This document shows positions 42,506 to 50,994 of a stretch of DNA of 64,000 nucleotides, one piece after another. Numbering within the stretch: the first letter of the stretch is position 1; every line of letters begins with the position of its first letter. Origin of the DNA: Piscirickettsiaceae bacterium CG07_land_8_20_14_0_80_44_28 (GTDB taxonomy: Bacteria > Pseudomonadota > Gammaproteobacteria > Thiomicrospirales > Thiomicrospiraceae); NCBI GenBank assembly GCA_002779995.1, contig PEWX01000076.1:1-64000 (forward strand). The letters run 5' to 3'. The notes under the pieces are model-generated. The model had not been told where the DNA came from and did no database searches. It saw only the letters and a program-made list of their open reading frames with translations. A program made the translations under genes and the position numbers.

Positions 42506-43240
42506 TTAAAAGGTTCTGACGATTGACGCGCCGATGCTATAGGTATTGCTGGTGTCGTAACGACCTAAGCCCGAGAGCGACCAGCGAGGATTAATTGTGT
42601 AATTAGCCGATAAGGATAGATTAAAAATATCATCCAAATCGCTATATTGGCTTTGAAAATAGTCGAATGATAAACTGATTAAGGTCGAGGATGTTAGCGC
42701 TTGACCAAATCCTACGCCGCTATACAGGCTGTTTTGCATGTTTAAACTGTTAACTTTACCAACCCATTCATAGCCCAGTGTGTAAAACATAAAACGTTGT
42801 GAGTCTAGGGCGAAAAAATAATCGAGCTGTAATGCGGTATCATTTTCGCCAGTGCTAAACCCTTTGTCGCTATTGCCAGTTGCGAATTTCTCTTTTATTT
42901 GAAAACGCCAGCGGCCATCTTCCGTTAGGTTATAGCCAACAGCGAGGGTTAAATCGCCCAGGCCTGCTGAATTTTCAAGGGTATTGTCTGCTAAAGTTGG
43001 CGAGCTGAGTTGTGCCCAATAGCTACTGAGTGCGGTATAAAAACGTTGATGTTGCGTCGAAATCATAAAAGGGACTGCAAAGCTACTGGTGTTTGGTAAA
43101 CCCGTCTCCTGGCTTTGTCCCTGACTATAAAACAGACCCGTTGAGAGGGTGGATACGATTTGATCTGCGGATTGCGCATGGGCGCTCCATAGCAAGCTAC
43201 TCAGGGGGAGAAGATAGCGTTTTACTTGACCAAATGGCAT
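42506..43240 (-). CDS. Putative outer-membrane beta-barrel protein
   Basis: The product is 244 residues: signal peptide (LLPLSSLLWSAHAQS, cleavage near AHA), then alternating strands rich in aromatics and ending in a terminal Phe (GASIVRTF), the mark of outer-membrane barrels inserted by BAM. Strands such as LGDLTLAVGYNLTEDGRWRF and LISLSFDYFQSQYSD are typical. About 10 strands can be guessed. The ligand or channel function is unknown. It heads an operon with DUF6502 and the GFGGTG lipoprotein. A TGTAA-N5-TTACA site lies 80 bp upstream. Confidence 0.65.
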   Translation of the reverse strand: MPFGQVKRYLLPLSSLLWSAHAQSADQIVSTLSTGLFYSQGQSQETGLPNTSSFAVPFMISTQHQRFYTALSSYWAQLSSPTLADNTLENSAGLGDLTLAVGYNLTEDGRWRFQIKEKFATGNSDKGFSTGENDTALQLDYFFALDSQRFMFYTLGYEWVGKVNSLNMQNSLYSGVGFGQALTSSTLISLSFDYFQSQYSDLDDIFNLSLSANYTINPRWSLSGLGRYDTSNTYSIGASIVRTF

Positions 43241-43320
43241 TTACTTTCTCGCACTCCTTGCGTTTTGAATCAGAATAACCACCGCCATTTTATCAACTTT
43301 TGAATGGAAACGGCGCTTTC

Positions 43321-43335
43321 TGTAAAGTTTTTACA
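43321..43335. promoter_or_regulatory. Operator-like TGTAA-N5-TTACA upstream of the barrel gene
   Basis: TGTAAAGTTTTTACA is a 15-bp inverted repeat (TGTAAA...TTTACA). The same pattern appears at 44732-44746 and, with one change, at 44787-44801, upstream of the DUF2202 gene. This ties the two transcription units of the cluster together. Confidence 0.65.
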
Positions 43336-43369
43336 TCTTCTGTAGCCAGCTAAAGCAGCATTCTGTAAT

Positions 43370-44704
43370 TTAGTGTCTCCCCATACCAAGACCATTCCCC
43401 ATGGTGGATGAGGCATTGCTGTGGGATGGATATTCAGGATGACAGAAGTCAGCGCCGAGCGAACAACATCCATCGGTCACACCTTGTTTTTTAAGGGCAT
43501 TATCGAAAGCCCAATAATGGTTGTCACTGCCACGACGTAGATTTTCAAATACCATTTTCAAATCTTGCGCATCACCCGCAATTTCAATTTGTTGCGTTAG
43601 ATCATCGATATCCGTGACTTCCACTTGGCAGCCCACTTCAAGACTGGCTCTTGCAGAGCTTGCTCCTGTTGCATAAAGGCTGTCATAGAGTGACTGGATG
43701 TCAGTGAGCGTGTAGCTGCCTGCGGCGTAACTGTCTAATACGCTTTGAGTATACGGATAACTTGCGTCATCATAATGCTCAACATCAATATTGTATTTTT
43801 GCAACAGAGATTCCATGCTCAATTGATGTTGAGATTCAGCATTGTTTGCAATGTTATTTAGCGTATTACTCGGGTACAAAAGATTGAGCGCAAGATAGAG
43901 ATCCTTTGCCATTTTTTCTTCATTCCACAAAAAAGCCAATGACCGTTTTTGTGTATTGTCTAGGGCGTAATTCGGCAAACTGGCCAATGTTGTATCCAAA
44001 CTGGTTCCTTGTGTAGCCATGCTATTCAGGTCGTCTGCTTCGCTTCGCAACAAAGGCAAGACCCTGCCTGAAAGTTCATTGGTGACTAAGTTTTGCTCTA
44101 GTTCAGACGCTGCTTGCGGTGAATGGGTGTAGAGATCAATACGATTTTGAATCGGAATGGAAAGGGTCTGCCATTGCGTTTCGGTCAGGGTTGCCGCATC
44201 GGTAATGTTATTTTCGATGCAATACTTGAAAACTTCATCACTCAAGGCGGCTATGGCTTTATCGGTAGAAGGGGTTTGATTGAAAATAGTGTCTTCCGAT
44301 AAGTTGAGTTCGGAAATTAATTTTTGTTTAAGTGTCTCGTTGCTCGCTAAAGTGGTGGCAAGGGTGACGACTCTGCCGTTATTGGCTTTGAGTTTAATAT
44401 CATTGGTTTTGAGGTCACCTTCATCAATAATGCCATTGCGATTCAAGTCAATAATGCCACCCGTGGTTTCAATCGGGTATTGGATATCGCCTGAAAAACG
44501 GTATACCCCCTGACCAACGGCTTCTGCACGATTGCCGGTGGCATCTTGCAATACGGCATTGAGTAAAGGGCCTCTTTCTGCAACGATATCTGTTGTTGAA
44601 AGTTCAAGTGAACTGGAGGTGCCGTTGGGATTGGTGCAGCCAGCGAGTAAGGTCAGACTGAGACTTATGGGCATAATTAGGTGTTTGGGTGTGTTGGCTA
44701 ACAT
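43370..44704 (-). CDS. DUF2202 ferritin-like lipoprotein
   Basis: The product is 444 residues: lipoprotein signal ending LTLLAGC-TN, a 200-residue N-terminal part of unknown fold with an EF-like calcium motif (DLNRNGIIDEGD), and a C-terminal DUF2202 helical bundle with NEEKMAKDLYLAL, ESQHQLSMESLL and NHYWAFDNALKKQG. The carboxylates and histidines suggest a ferritin-like di-metal site. It ends with a Cys/His-rich tail (CCSLGADFCHPEY; GMGRH) that could bind metal. ATG at 44702-44704 has AGGAG 9 bp upstream, and the longer frame to 44752 overlaps the operator. Confidence 0.75.
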   Translation of the reverse strand: MLANTPKHLIMPISLSLTLLAGCTNPNGTSSSLELSTTDIVAERGPLLNAVLQDATGNRAEAVGQGVYRFSGDIQYPIETTGGIIDLNRNGIIDEGDLKTNDIKLKANNGRVVTLATTLASNETLKQKLISELNLSEDTIFNQTPSTDKAIAALSDEVFKYCIENNITDAATLTETQWQTLSIPIQNRIDLYTHSPQAASELEQNLVTNELSGRVLPLLRSEADDLNSMATQGTSLDTTLASLPNYALDNTQKRSLAFLWNEEKMAKDLYLALNLLYPSNTLNNIANNAESQHQLSMESLLQKYNIDVEHYDDASYPYTQSVLDSYAAGSYTLTDIQSLYDSLYATGASSARASLEVGCQVEVTDIDDLTQQIEIAGDAQDLKMVFENLRRGSDNHYWAFDNALKKQGVTDGCCSLGADFCHPEYPSHSNASSTMGNGLGMGRH

Positions 44705-44728
44705 GGTTTGGCACTCCTGGGTTATAGT

Positions 44729-44801
44729 AAATGTAAAAATGTTACATTTCATATTGTAGCGATAAAGTAGCGCGCGTCAATAAAAAAGTAAAATATTTAC
44801 A
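44729..44801. promoter_or_regulatory. Two TGTAA-N5-TTACA operators upstream of the DUF2202 gene
   Basis: At 44729-44749 a perfect 8-bp inverted repeat (AAATGTAA-N5-TTACATTT) contains TGTAAAAATGTTACA. At 44787-44801 AGTAAAATATTTACA keeps nine of the ten core arm positions. Their starts are 55 bp apart, and the nearer site is about 28 bp before the start codon, so a bound protein would overlap the promoter or leader. The geometry is like HexR sites but the inner bases do not fit that consensus. Confidence 0.65.
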
Positions 44802-44847
44802 TTTTATGCAGCTTGGGATGGGTCGTTTAAAGTGAGGGGTTGATTGC

Positions 44848-44872
44848 AAAACAACCAGGCCTGGCTGTTTTG
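44848..44872. terminator. Hairpin with CCAGGCCTGG between hemH and the DUF2202 gene
   Basis: Palindrome copy at 44855-44864, extended by CAAAACA on the left and TGTTTTG on the right with one internal mismatch. It lies 58 bp past the hemH stop. The U-tract is poor on the minus strand, so terminator function for hemH is only moderately supported. Confidence 0.55.
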
Positions 44873-44929
44873 CGTTTTAGAAGGATCTGAATTTGGCTTG
44901 AAAATGGCAATTAAAAGTGTGAGGAGGGG

Positions 44930-46090
44930 TTATTTCTTGTTTGGATAAATAATATCTTGGCCAAATTCGCTGATTAAGGATTGTTCTAATTTGTTTGCAC
45001 GTTCCGCTTGAATTTTGCGTTCTGCTTCTGCCTTTGCAACGTCAAAACCATCTCTTTCCGGCCAGCCTTGGGTGTGTTGCAAAATCAATTCAGCTAACAT
45101 ATCTGTGTGATCTTGGCGGGCATTTAAAGCGGGAATATAACTGTAGTGTTCGCCCCCCGCACTTTCAAAATAGTCACGGTTTTCTTGGTCAATTTCTTCA
45201 ATGGTTTCCAAACAGTCGGCAGAAAACCCGGGACAAATCACTTGTACATGTTTAATGCCTTGATCCGGGAGGCTTTTTAAGGTGGCATCTGTGTAAGGTT
45301 TGATCCATTCTTCTCGGCCAAATAGCGATTGGAAAGTCACTTTATAATCTTGATCAGACAATCCCAGTTCTTCAGCCACTAAGCGTGAAGTGGCATGGCA
45401 TTCACAAGGATAAGGGTCGCCGTTGTTGTAATAACGTTGTGGAATGCCATGATAAGACATGATTAATAAATCGGGTTTACCATGGTCGGCTTGATGCTCG
45501 CGAATGCTATTGGCCAGTGCTTTTATATAGCCGGGGTGTTTATGATAGTTTTTAATAAACCGAAATTCGGGTAGCCAGCGCCAAGTTTGCAGTTCTGAGG
45601 TCACGGCGTCAAATGTTGATGCGGTAGTGGCTGCGGCATAGTGAGGATACAGGGGCAAAACCAAAAGTTTTTGGACATTGCGCTCTTGCAAGGATTTCAA
45701 CGCATTGGCAATGGATGGATTGCCATAACGCATTGCCAATGCAAACTCGACGCGACCACTAAAGGCTTGCGATACTTTATTTTGAACGGCTGTTAATTGC
45801 TGATTACCGATATCCAGTAAAGGCGATCCGTCACCGTAATGTCCCCAAACTTGCTGATAAGCCTCAGCAGATTTAGCCGGACGGGTGTTTAAGATAATGA
45901 GATTTAGGATGGTTTTCCATAACCAGCGCGCCGGTGGCGGCTCGACGACGCGAGGATCCATTAAAAATTCTTTTAAATAAGGTTTTAAGGCCTGTTTGGT
46001 CGGTGCATCCGGGGTGCCTAGGTTGGTCATCAGAATCCCTACCGCAGGTTCGGTGCCATGTTGATAAGCTGTATAATTTTTATAGGCCAT
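44930..46090 (-). CDS. hemH: Ferrochelatase
   Basis: This is a 386-residue enzyme that inserts ferrous iron into protoporphyrin IX, the last step of protoheme synthesis. Signatures: GILMTNLGTPDAPTK at the N-terminus, LLIMSYHGIPQRYYNNGDPY with the active-site histidine, TFQSLFGREEWIKPYTD and the CPGFSADCLETIEEI block. A C-terminal charged helix (KAEAERKIQAERANKLEQS) extends it. I start at ATG 46088-46090, preceded by GGAAG; the longer frame lacks one. Divergent from the YbgA-type gene with 111 bp between, containing the TTGTATAA repeats. Confidence 0.95.
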   Translation of the reverse strand: MAYKNYTAYQHGTEPAVGILMTNLGTPDAPTKQALKPYLKEFLMDPRVVEPPPARWLWKTILNLIILNTRPAKSAEAYQQVWGHYGDGSPLLDIGNQQLTAVQNKVSQAFSGRVEFALAMRYGNPSIANALKSLQERNVQKLLVLPLYPHYAAATTASTFDAVTSELQTWRWLPEFRFIKNYHKHPGYIKALANSIREHQADHGKPDLLIMSYHGIPQRYYNNGDPYPCECHATSRLVAEELGLSDQDYKVTFQSLFGREEWIKPYTDATLKSLPDQGIKHVQVICPGFSADCLETIEEIDQENRDYFESAGGEHYSYIPALNARQDHTDMLAELILQHTQGWPERDGFDVAKAEAERKIQAERANKLEQSLISEFGQDIIYPNKK

Positions 46091-46154
46091 GTAAACTTCC
46101 CGTTTTAAAATCTGCAAAAGAGGTGCTAATGATACCAAATCTTAATTACTCATG

Positions 46155-46173
46155 TTGTATAATTCTTGTATAA
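46155..46173. promoter_or_regulatory. Direct repeats TTGTATAA x2 overlapping a -10 element
   Basis: TTGTATAA occurs at 46155-46162 and 46166-46173, exactly 11 bp apart, between divergent hemH and the YbgA-type gene. The first copy contains a perfect TATAAT (46158-46163). Repeats one turn apart over a -10 suggest an operator, for example for a MerR-type (LitR/CarH-like) protein; the regulator is not in the window. Confidence 0.5.
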
Positions 46174-46201
46174 CAAGATTAAAGGTGTAAAGGAGTCAAT
46201 A

Positions 46202-47200
46202 ATGGCGCACTATAGTTGGTCAAATGAAGTCTACCCACAATTAAGACTTGCTGTTTCAGATTGCCTGCGTGGTACCGAGTGCCGATATAATGGTGGGCAC
46301 GCTCAAGAAGATTTTATCAATCGTTCGTTACAATCTTATGCGGTTTTTTTCCCTTTTTGCCCGGAAGCACCCGTATTAGGTGTCCCAAGAGAAACCATTC
46401 GGTTGGTGAATGTGGATGGAAACATACGGGTTAGAGGCACTCGCACAGAAACGGATGTGACTGACTCATTGCAAACTTATATCGACAAAGTGATTCCCCA
46501 TCTTTTAAAGCAAGATTTAGATGGTGTAATTGTTAAATCGCGTTCACCGACTTGTGGACTTGAACGAATAAAACAGTATCGACCCACCGGAGAGTGGTTT
46601 GGCTCTCAAGACAAAATGGGGCAAGGCCTGTTTACCCATCGTTTGCTTGAAAAAGTACCGAGTTTGGCTGTGGAAGATGAAGGACGGTTGCAAGACGCTT
46701 GGTTGCGGGAAACGTTTATACTGCGAGTCTATACGCAAGCAAGGTGGCGAATGTTTTTGCAGTCAGAGCCCAGTGTTACGCAATTTCAAGCGTTTCATCG
46801 AGATCACAAATATTTATTACTCTCCAAGTCGGAAGTGATTTACCGTGAAATGGGGAAATTGGTTGCCGATGCAACTGCCCAAAACCTGCCGGAACAGCTA
46901 AAAGCCTATGCGCAAAAACTTCATGCGGCTTTGGCGTGTCGAACCACAACGGGCGTGATGATCAATGTATTGGATCATATTTATGGCTATTTCAAAAAGT
47001 TATTGTCTGAAGAGGAGAGGCAACTCTATATTGAAACTCGCGAGGAATTTCGGCAGAAAATTATTCCACTCATTGCGGTGATAAAGTTGCTGCAACAATT
47101 TTTAAAGCATTATGGTTCAGAATATTTATCGACACAGGTTATTTTGGATCCCTATCCTGCGGATTTAGCTTTACGATCAAAAACCACTGCTTACCGATAA
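46202..47200 (+). CDS. DUF523/DUF1722 protein (YbgA family)
   Basis: The product is a 332-residue two-domain protein. An N-terminal DUF523 domain carries conserved cysteines (SDCLRGTECRYNG, FPFCPE, KSRSPTCGLERI); the C-terminal DUF1722/YbgA domain carries HRDHKYLLLSKSEVIYREMG and DHIYGYFKKLLSEEER. ATG 46202 has AAAGGAG well placed; the frame from 46166 has none. In many gammaproteobacteria YbgA sits with photolyase and light or oxidative-stress genes; here it is next to hemH. Biochemical function is unclear, possibly thiol or metal dependent. Confidence 0.85.
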   Translation: MAHYSWSNEVYPQLRLAVSDCLRGTECRYNGGHAQEDFINRSLQSYAVFFPFCPEAPVLGVPRETIRLVNVDGNIRVRGTRTETDVTDSLQTYIDKVIPHLLKQDLDGVIVKSRSPTCGLERIKQYRPTGEWFGSQDKMGQGLFTHRLLEKVPSLAVEDEGRLQDAWLRETFILRVYTQARWRMFLQSEPSVTQFQAFHRDHKYLLLSKSEVIYREMGKLVADATAQNLPEQLKAYAQKLHAALACRTTTGVMINVLDHIYGYFKKLLSEEERQLYIETREEFRQKIIPLIAVIKLLQQFLKHYGSEYLSTQVILDPYPADLALRSKTTAYR

Positions 47201-47306
47201 TTGAGATGCCCAACTGATTCTAGGCGAGATCATTCGCTTGAAGCTGCGGCAAATTAAATTTTTTTTAAAAAAACAATAAATACTCATTTTTCTAAAACAT
47301 TTTCAT

Positions 47307-47312
47307 TATAAT
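47307..47312 (+). promoter_or_regulatory. -10 element of the cold-shock gene
   Basis: A perfect TATAAT lies 92 bp before the start codon, giving a leader of about 85 nt, as is usual for cold-shock mRNAs with structured 5' UTRs. The -35 is weak. Confidence 0.4.
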
Positions 47313-47403
47313 GAAATTGCTAAAGTATTTTTCTGATGCAGTTCATCTGAGCCGTTGATGGATTACACTTTGGTTTTAATTATTTGTTATATAAGGAAAA
47401 AGC

Positions 47404-47613
47404 ATGTCAGAGTTAGTTACAGGTACAGTGAAATGGTTTAATGATGAAAAAGGTTTCGGATTTATCGAGCAAGAAGGTGGAAAAGATGTCTTTGTTCATT
47501 TCTCAGCCATTAACGGTGGTGGTCGCAAATCATTGATGGAAGGCCAAACAGTGACCATGGAAGTTACACAGGGTCAAAAAGGACCTCAAGCAGAAAACGT
47601 TACTGCTCAGTAA
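47404..47613 (+). CDS. Cold-shock domain protein (CspA family)
   Basis: This is a 69-residue single cold-shock domain. RNP1-like motif [11 protein letters not shown] and RNP2-like DVFVHFSAI are both present, after the standard [10 protein letters not shown]. It binds single-stranded RNA/DNA and melts RNA structure. ATG 47404 follows TAAGGAAAAAGC. A 5' UTR of about 85 nt and a good terminator give a single-gene transcript. Whether it is cold-induced or constitutive cannot be told; the family has several paralogues in most genomes. Confidence 0.95.
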   Translation: MSELVTGTVKWFNDEKGFGFIEQEGGKDVFVHFSAINGGGRKSLMEGQTVTMEVTQGQKGPQAENVTAQ

Positions 47614-47625
47614 ATCTCCTCTCAA

Positions 47626-47658
47626 GCCCTTTACTGAATTTTCACTGAAGGGTTTTTT
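47626..47658 (+). terminator. Intrinsic terminator of the cold-shock gene
   Basis: A long stem (CCCTTTACTGAA pairing with TTCACTGAAGGG, one mismatch and one wobble) is followed by six T residues. Confidence 0.85.
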
Positions 47659-47659
47659 C

Positions 47660-47858
47660 TCTAGTTTCTCAATCCCCATTCAAATTATTTTTTATAAATT
47701 GGTTCAGGCTTCTAATTTGAATCCATTTTTTAAAACTCATTATTTCAAGATTTAATCTTACTATTTATTTTATAGGCAATTTTTTTTGCTAATATGTCCC
47801 TGTTTGTCACAGGGTATTTAGCCTTTTGATAAAGTCAGGTTGGGTTGGATCTTAAAAG
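47660..47858. other. AT-rich intergenic stretch without a gene
   Basis: About 200 bp between the cold-shock terminator and the minus-strand tRNA gene. I see only a small CCCTG/CAGGG hairpin near 47800-47816 and no coding frame with a ribosome binding site. Confidence 0.6.
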
Positions 47859-47935
47859 TGGTGCGCCCGAGAGGATTCGAACCTCAGACCCCTGCCTCCG
47901 GAGGGCAGTGCTCTATCCAGCTGAGCTACGGGCGC
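47859..47935 (-). tRNA. tRNA-Arg(CCG)
   Basis: This 77-nt minus-strand cloverleaf has acceptor GCGCCCG with CGGGCGC, anticodon stem CTGCC/GGCAG with loop CTCCGGA (anticodon CCG), T loop GTTCGAATC within GAGG stems, and encoded ACCA. It is the second arginine tRNA in the window, both reading rare-type codons (AGG and CGG). Confidence 0.96.
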
Positions 47936-47950
47936 GGAATTTTGAGTGCT

Positions 47951-47956
47951 ATTATA
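47951..47956 (-). promoter_or_regulatory. -10 element for tRNA-Arg(CCG)
   Basis: A perfect TATAAT on the minus strand, 15 bp before the tRNA 5' end. A weak -35 (ATACAA) lies at a 17-bp spacing. Confidence 0.5.
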
Positions 47957-48072
47957 AAGGTTCTATTCTCAATTTGTATCAAATTTTATATTGGCACCTT
48001 TGACAAGAGCTAGACCGTGAAAATACGCTAAGGTGAAGCGGTTGCTCATTATGTCAACTCATAAGGAATTCT

Positions 48073-50994
48073 ATGAAAAAACAGAAACAAGTGACGACAG
48101 TATCAGATGAAGACGCGTTAGAAAAGTTGTATTGGGTTGTCATTGGTGCCTCAGCAGGTGGTTTAGAAGCCCTAAAAGAGTTTTTGAAGGTATTAGAGCC
48201 GCAAACGCCAGCCATCTATATTATTGCTCAGCACCTCGATCCTAAACATCCTACCATTCTTAAAGATTTATTGGAAAGAGTTTCTAATATGCCCGTGGAA
48301 TTGGTGAATAAAGATATGACCCCCATTCCTAATACGATATATATCGTCTCACCGGGTCATAATGCACAAATTAAAAATGGCAAAATCGTTCTTTCTCCTG
48401 CGGCGACTATCGGTCCTAAACCCTCTATTAATCTCTTGCTTGACTCGCTCGCTGAAGAGGTCAGTGAAAGGGCGATTGCGGTTATTTTATCTGGCACTGG
48501 ATCGGATGGCTCACAAGGCGTTGCATCAATAAAAGCCAGTTCGGGATTGATTATTGTTCAGGATGAGCAGACGGCAAAATATGCCAGTATGCCCAATTCA
48601 GCGATTGAAACCGGCTTTGTTGATTTGGTGCTACCCCCCTCAAAAATTGCGCAAGAGCTGGGGCAATATATTCAGTCGTCTGGTAAATTGCTATCGAATT
48701 TGGCAATGCCAAAGTCATCAACCAGTTTACAAAAGCTGTTTAAGCGTTTACTGGATGAAACCGGATATGATTTTAGTGGTTATAAATTGAAGACCGTTCA
48801 ACGTCGAATTGCTCGGCGCATGGCGGTTCATAAAATATTAACACTGGACGACTATGTTTCGTTATTAAACACGTCCTCTTCTGAAGTCGAAAATCTATTT
48901 CGAGATTTACTGATTTCAGTGACAGATTTTTTTAGAGATACTGAAGCCTTTAGTGGGCTCGAAAGAGTCATTTTTGAGGTGGTCAAGCAACATGATGAAA
49001 ATGATCAATTGCGTATTTGGGTACCGGGTTGTGCGAATGGTGAAGAAGCTTATTCTATTTCTATCTTGTTTCAAAAAGCGCGCATGGCGCTTAGAAAAGA
49101 GATTAATTATCAGATTTTTGCCACCGATATTGATGAATTTGCTCTATCGCAAGCACGCAAAGCGACCTTTACCGAAACCCAAGTTAAAAACGTAGATCCA
49201 CAAATACTCGATAGCTATTTTTATTTAAAAGAAGGCGCTTACATCATTAAAAAAATGGTTAGAGACCATGTTGTATTTGCACGCCAAAATGTGGTGATGG
49301 ATCCGCCTTTTTCACGTTTGGATCTGATTAGCTGTCGGAATGTGATGATCTATTTTTCGATTGACTTACAACGTCAAGTATTACAAACCTTCCATTTTGC
49401 CCTAAAACCAAATGGTTTTTTATTTTTGGGTAAAGCCGAATCGGCGAATTCGGTGACACCAGAGTTGTTTGACGCTTACGATAAAGTCAGTCAGATATTT
49501 AAGCGCAAACAGACCAGTATTTCTCAGCGAATTGATCATGTCTCCAGTGCGGTATCGGTTTCAATAAGCCGAAGGCGGCAAGATTCCACTATGCCATTGA
49601 TGTTGCAAGAGAAAAATCGATTGGTTGGGCAGCTTGATCAGGCTTTGCTTGATCAATTGATTCCAACCGCTGTGGTGATTGATGATCAAGGTCAAGTGAT
49701 GCATATTCGAGGGGATGTCAGTTATTATTTGACTTTTCCGCAAGGCCGTATTGATACCAATATCCTTACATTGGTCCGTGATGAACTTAAAGTGGATGTA
49801 CGCACATTGATTCAAAAGGCCAAACGGGATGGTAGTGCCACCACGCAAGCACTGTTTTATGAAGAGGTTTCTAAAAAAAATGCGCTGTTTTTATCCGTGC
49901 AGCGAATGTCTGTTGAAGGGATGTCACAAGATGTTTATGTGTTGAGTTTTACGAAAGTTGATCTCAGTGACGCATTTATTAGTGGCACCAGCTTAATTGA
50001 TAATAAAGAAGGCATTAGTAATGAAACCTTACGCCAAGAAGTATCGATTTTTAAAGAGCGGTTACAAACGGCGGTGGAAGAGTTAGAGACCACCAACGAA
50101 GAATTACAATCGACCAACGAGGAATTACAGTCATCTAATGAAGAATTGCAGTCTGCCAATGAAGAATTACAAACTTCTAATGAGGAAATGCAGTCAACGA
50201 ATGAAGAACTGTCTACCGTTAATGAAGAATTAGAAGTGAAAACTTTTGAGTTGGAACAGGTAAACAATGATTTAGAAAATATGTTGGCGATGATGAAAGA
50301 GCCGATTGTCATGGTCGACAATCGATTGAAAGTGCAAAGATTTACGAAAGCAGCAAGTCAAATTTTCAATTTAACTCAAAAAGACATTGGCCAAATTATT
50401 ACCACCTTAGATTTAGGGGTTGAAATTGTAAATTTACGTCAAGAATTACTTAATGTGATTGAGTCAACTTCGGAACATGACTTACCGATTCGGAAACGAG
50501 ATCAAGAGTTTGTGATTCGTCTTTCACCTTATAAAACCGATTCGGTCTCACAGGTTGGTGTGATGATGTTTGTTGAGGAGGTGGCTTTGACAACCCCTCT
50601 TCCTTCTGAATACAATCAACAGCAATGGCAGGTCGTCGAGTTATGTGGCAAAGTGGTTCCTTATGCACAAATTGTCATTGATCAAAAAGGCATTATAGTC
50701 GCTGTCAATGAGAGATCCGAGTCGTTATTCGGCTACAGTGCTAAGGAATTGTTATATCAAAATGTCAAAATATTAATGCCCAATCCTTATAGTCAACATC
50801 ATGATGATTATATTCGAGACTATCTGAATGGTAACAGTGCAGGCTCTTTAGGCATTTGGCGAGATGTAACGGGTCTGATGAAGAGTGGGGAGCGTTTATT
50901 ATTGAAGCTGTATGTTGAATCCACTTTATTAAATGGGAAGCCATATTTTATGGGGTATTTAACTAAACCGGAGATTTTGGATGCGTTTAAATAA
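48073..50994 (+). CDS. CheB-CheR fusion with coiled coil and PAS domains
   Basis: The 973-residue protein has, in order, a CheB methylesterase domain (GASAGG with S27, AQHLDP with H54, GTGSDG with D145) without a receiver domain; a CheR methyltransferase domain (residues about 215-480: VTDFFRD, VPGCANGEEAYSI, ISCRNVMIYF); a seven-residue-repeat coiled coil (residues about 669-730, NEELQSTNEELQSSNEEL); and PAS domains near 735-830 and 860-965. Such fusions modify chemoreceptors or signal through PAS. It overlaps the next gene by 14 bp, linking it to c-di-GMP turnover. ATG 48073 follows TAAGGAATT. Confidence 0.92.
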   Translation: MKKQKQVTTVSDEDALEKLYWVVIGASAGGLEALKEFLKVLEPQTPAIYIIAQHLDPKHPTILKDLLERVSNMPVELVNKDMTPIPNTIYIVSPGHNAQIKNGKIVLSPAATIGPKPSINLLLDSLAEEVSERAIAVILSGTGSDGSQGVASIKASSGLIIVQDEQTAKYASMPNSAIETGFVDLVLPPSKIAQELGQYIQSSGKLLSNLAMPKSSTSLQKLFKRLLDETGYDFSGYKLKTVQRRIARRMAVHKILTLDDYVSLLNTSSSEVENLFRDLLISVTDFFRDTEAFSGLERVIFEVVKQHDENDQLRIWVPGCANGEEAYSISILFQKARMALRKEINYQIFATDIDEFALSQARKATFTETQVKNVDPQILDSYFYLKEGAYIIKKMVRDHVVFARQNVVMDPPFSRLDLISCRNVMIYFSIDLQRQVLQTFHFALKPNGFLFLGKAESANSVTPELFDAYDKVSQIFKRKQTSISQRIDHVSSAVSVSISRRRQDSTMPLMLQEKNRLVGQLDQALLDQLIPTAVVIDDQGQVMHIRGDVSYYLTFPQGRIDTNILTLVRDELKVDVRTLIQKAKRDGSATTQALFYEEVSKKNALFLSVQRMSVEGMSQDVYVLSFTKVDLSDAFISGTSLIDNKEGISNETLRQEVSIFKERLQTAVEELETTNEELQSTNEELQSSNEELQSANEELQTSNEEMQSTNEELSTVNEELEVKTFELEQVNNDLENMLAMMKEPIVMVDNRLKVQRFTKAASQIFNLTQKDIGQIITTLDLGVEIVNLRQELLNVIESTSEHDLPIRKRDQEFVIRLSPYKTDSVSQVGVMMFVEEVALTTPLPSEYNQQQWQVVELCGKVVPYAQIVIDQKGIIVAVNERSESLFGYSAKELLYQNVKILMPNPYSQHHDDYIRDYLNGNSAGSLGIWRDVTGLMKSGERLLLKLYVESTLLNGKPYFMGYLTKPEILDAFK

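Noticed and set aside
44729-44801. HexR binding sites
   Set aside because: TGTAA-N5-TTACA has HexR-like geometry, but the inner T and A of the HexR consensus (TGTAAT...ATTACA) are missing and no central-carbon gene is adjacent.
50077-50262. Tandem 21-bp-like DNA repeats
   Set aside because: They encode the regular coiled coil (NEELQSx heptads) of the CheB-CheR fusion and show codon variation; not a CRISPR or satellite array.
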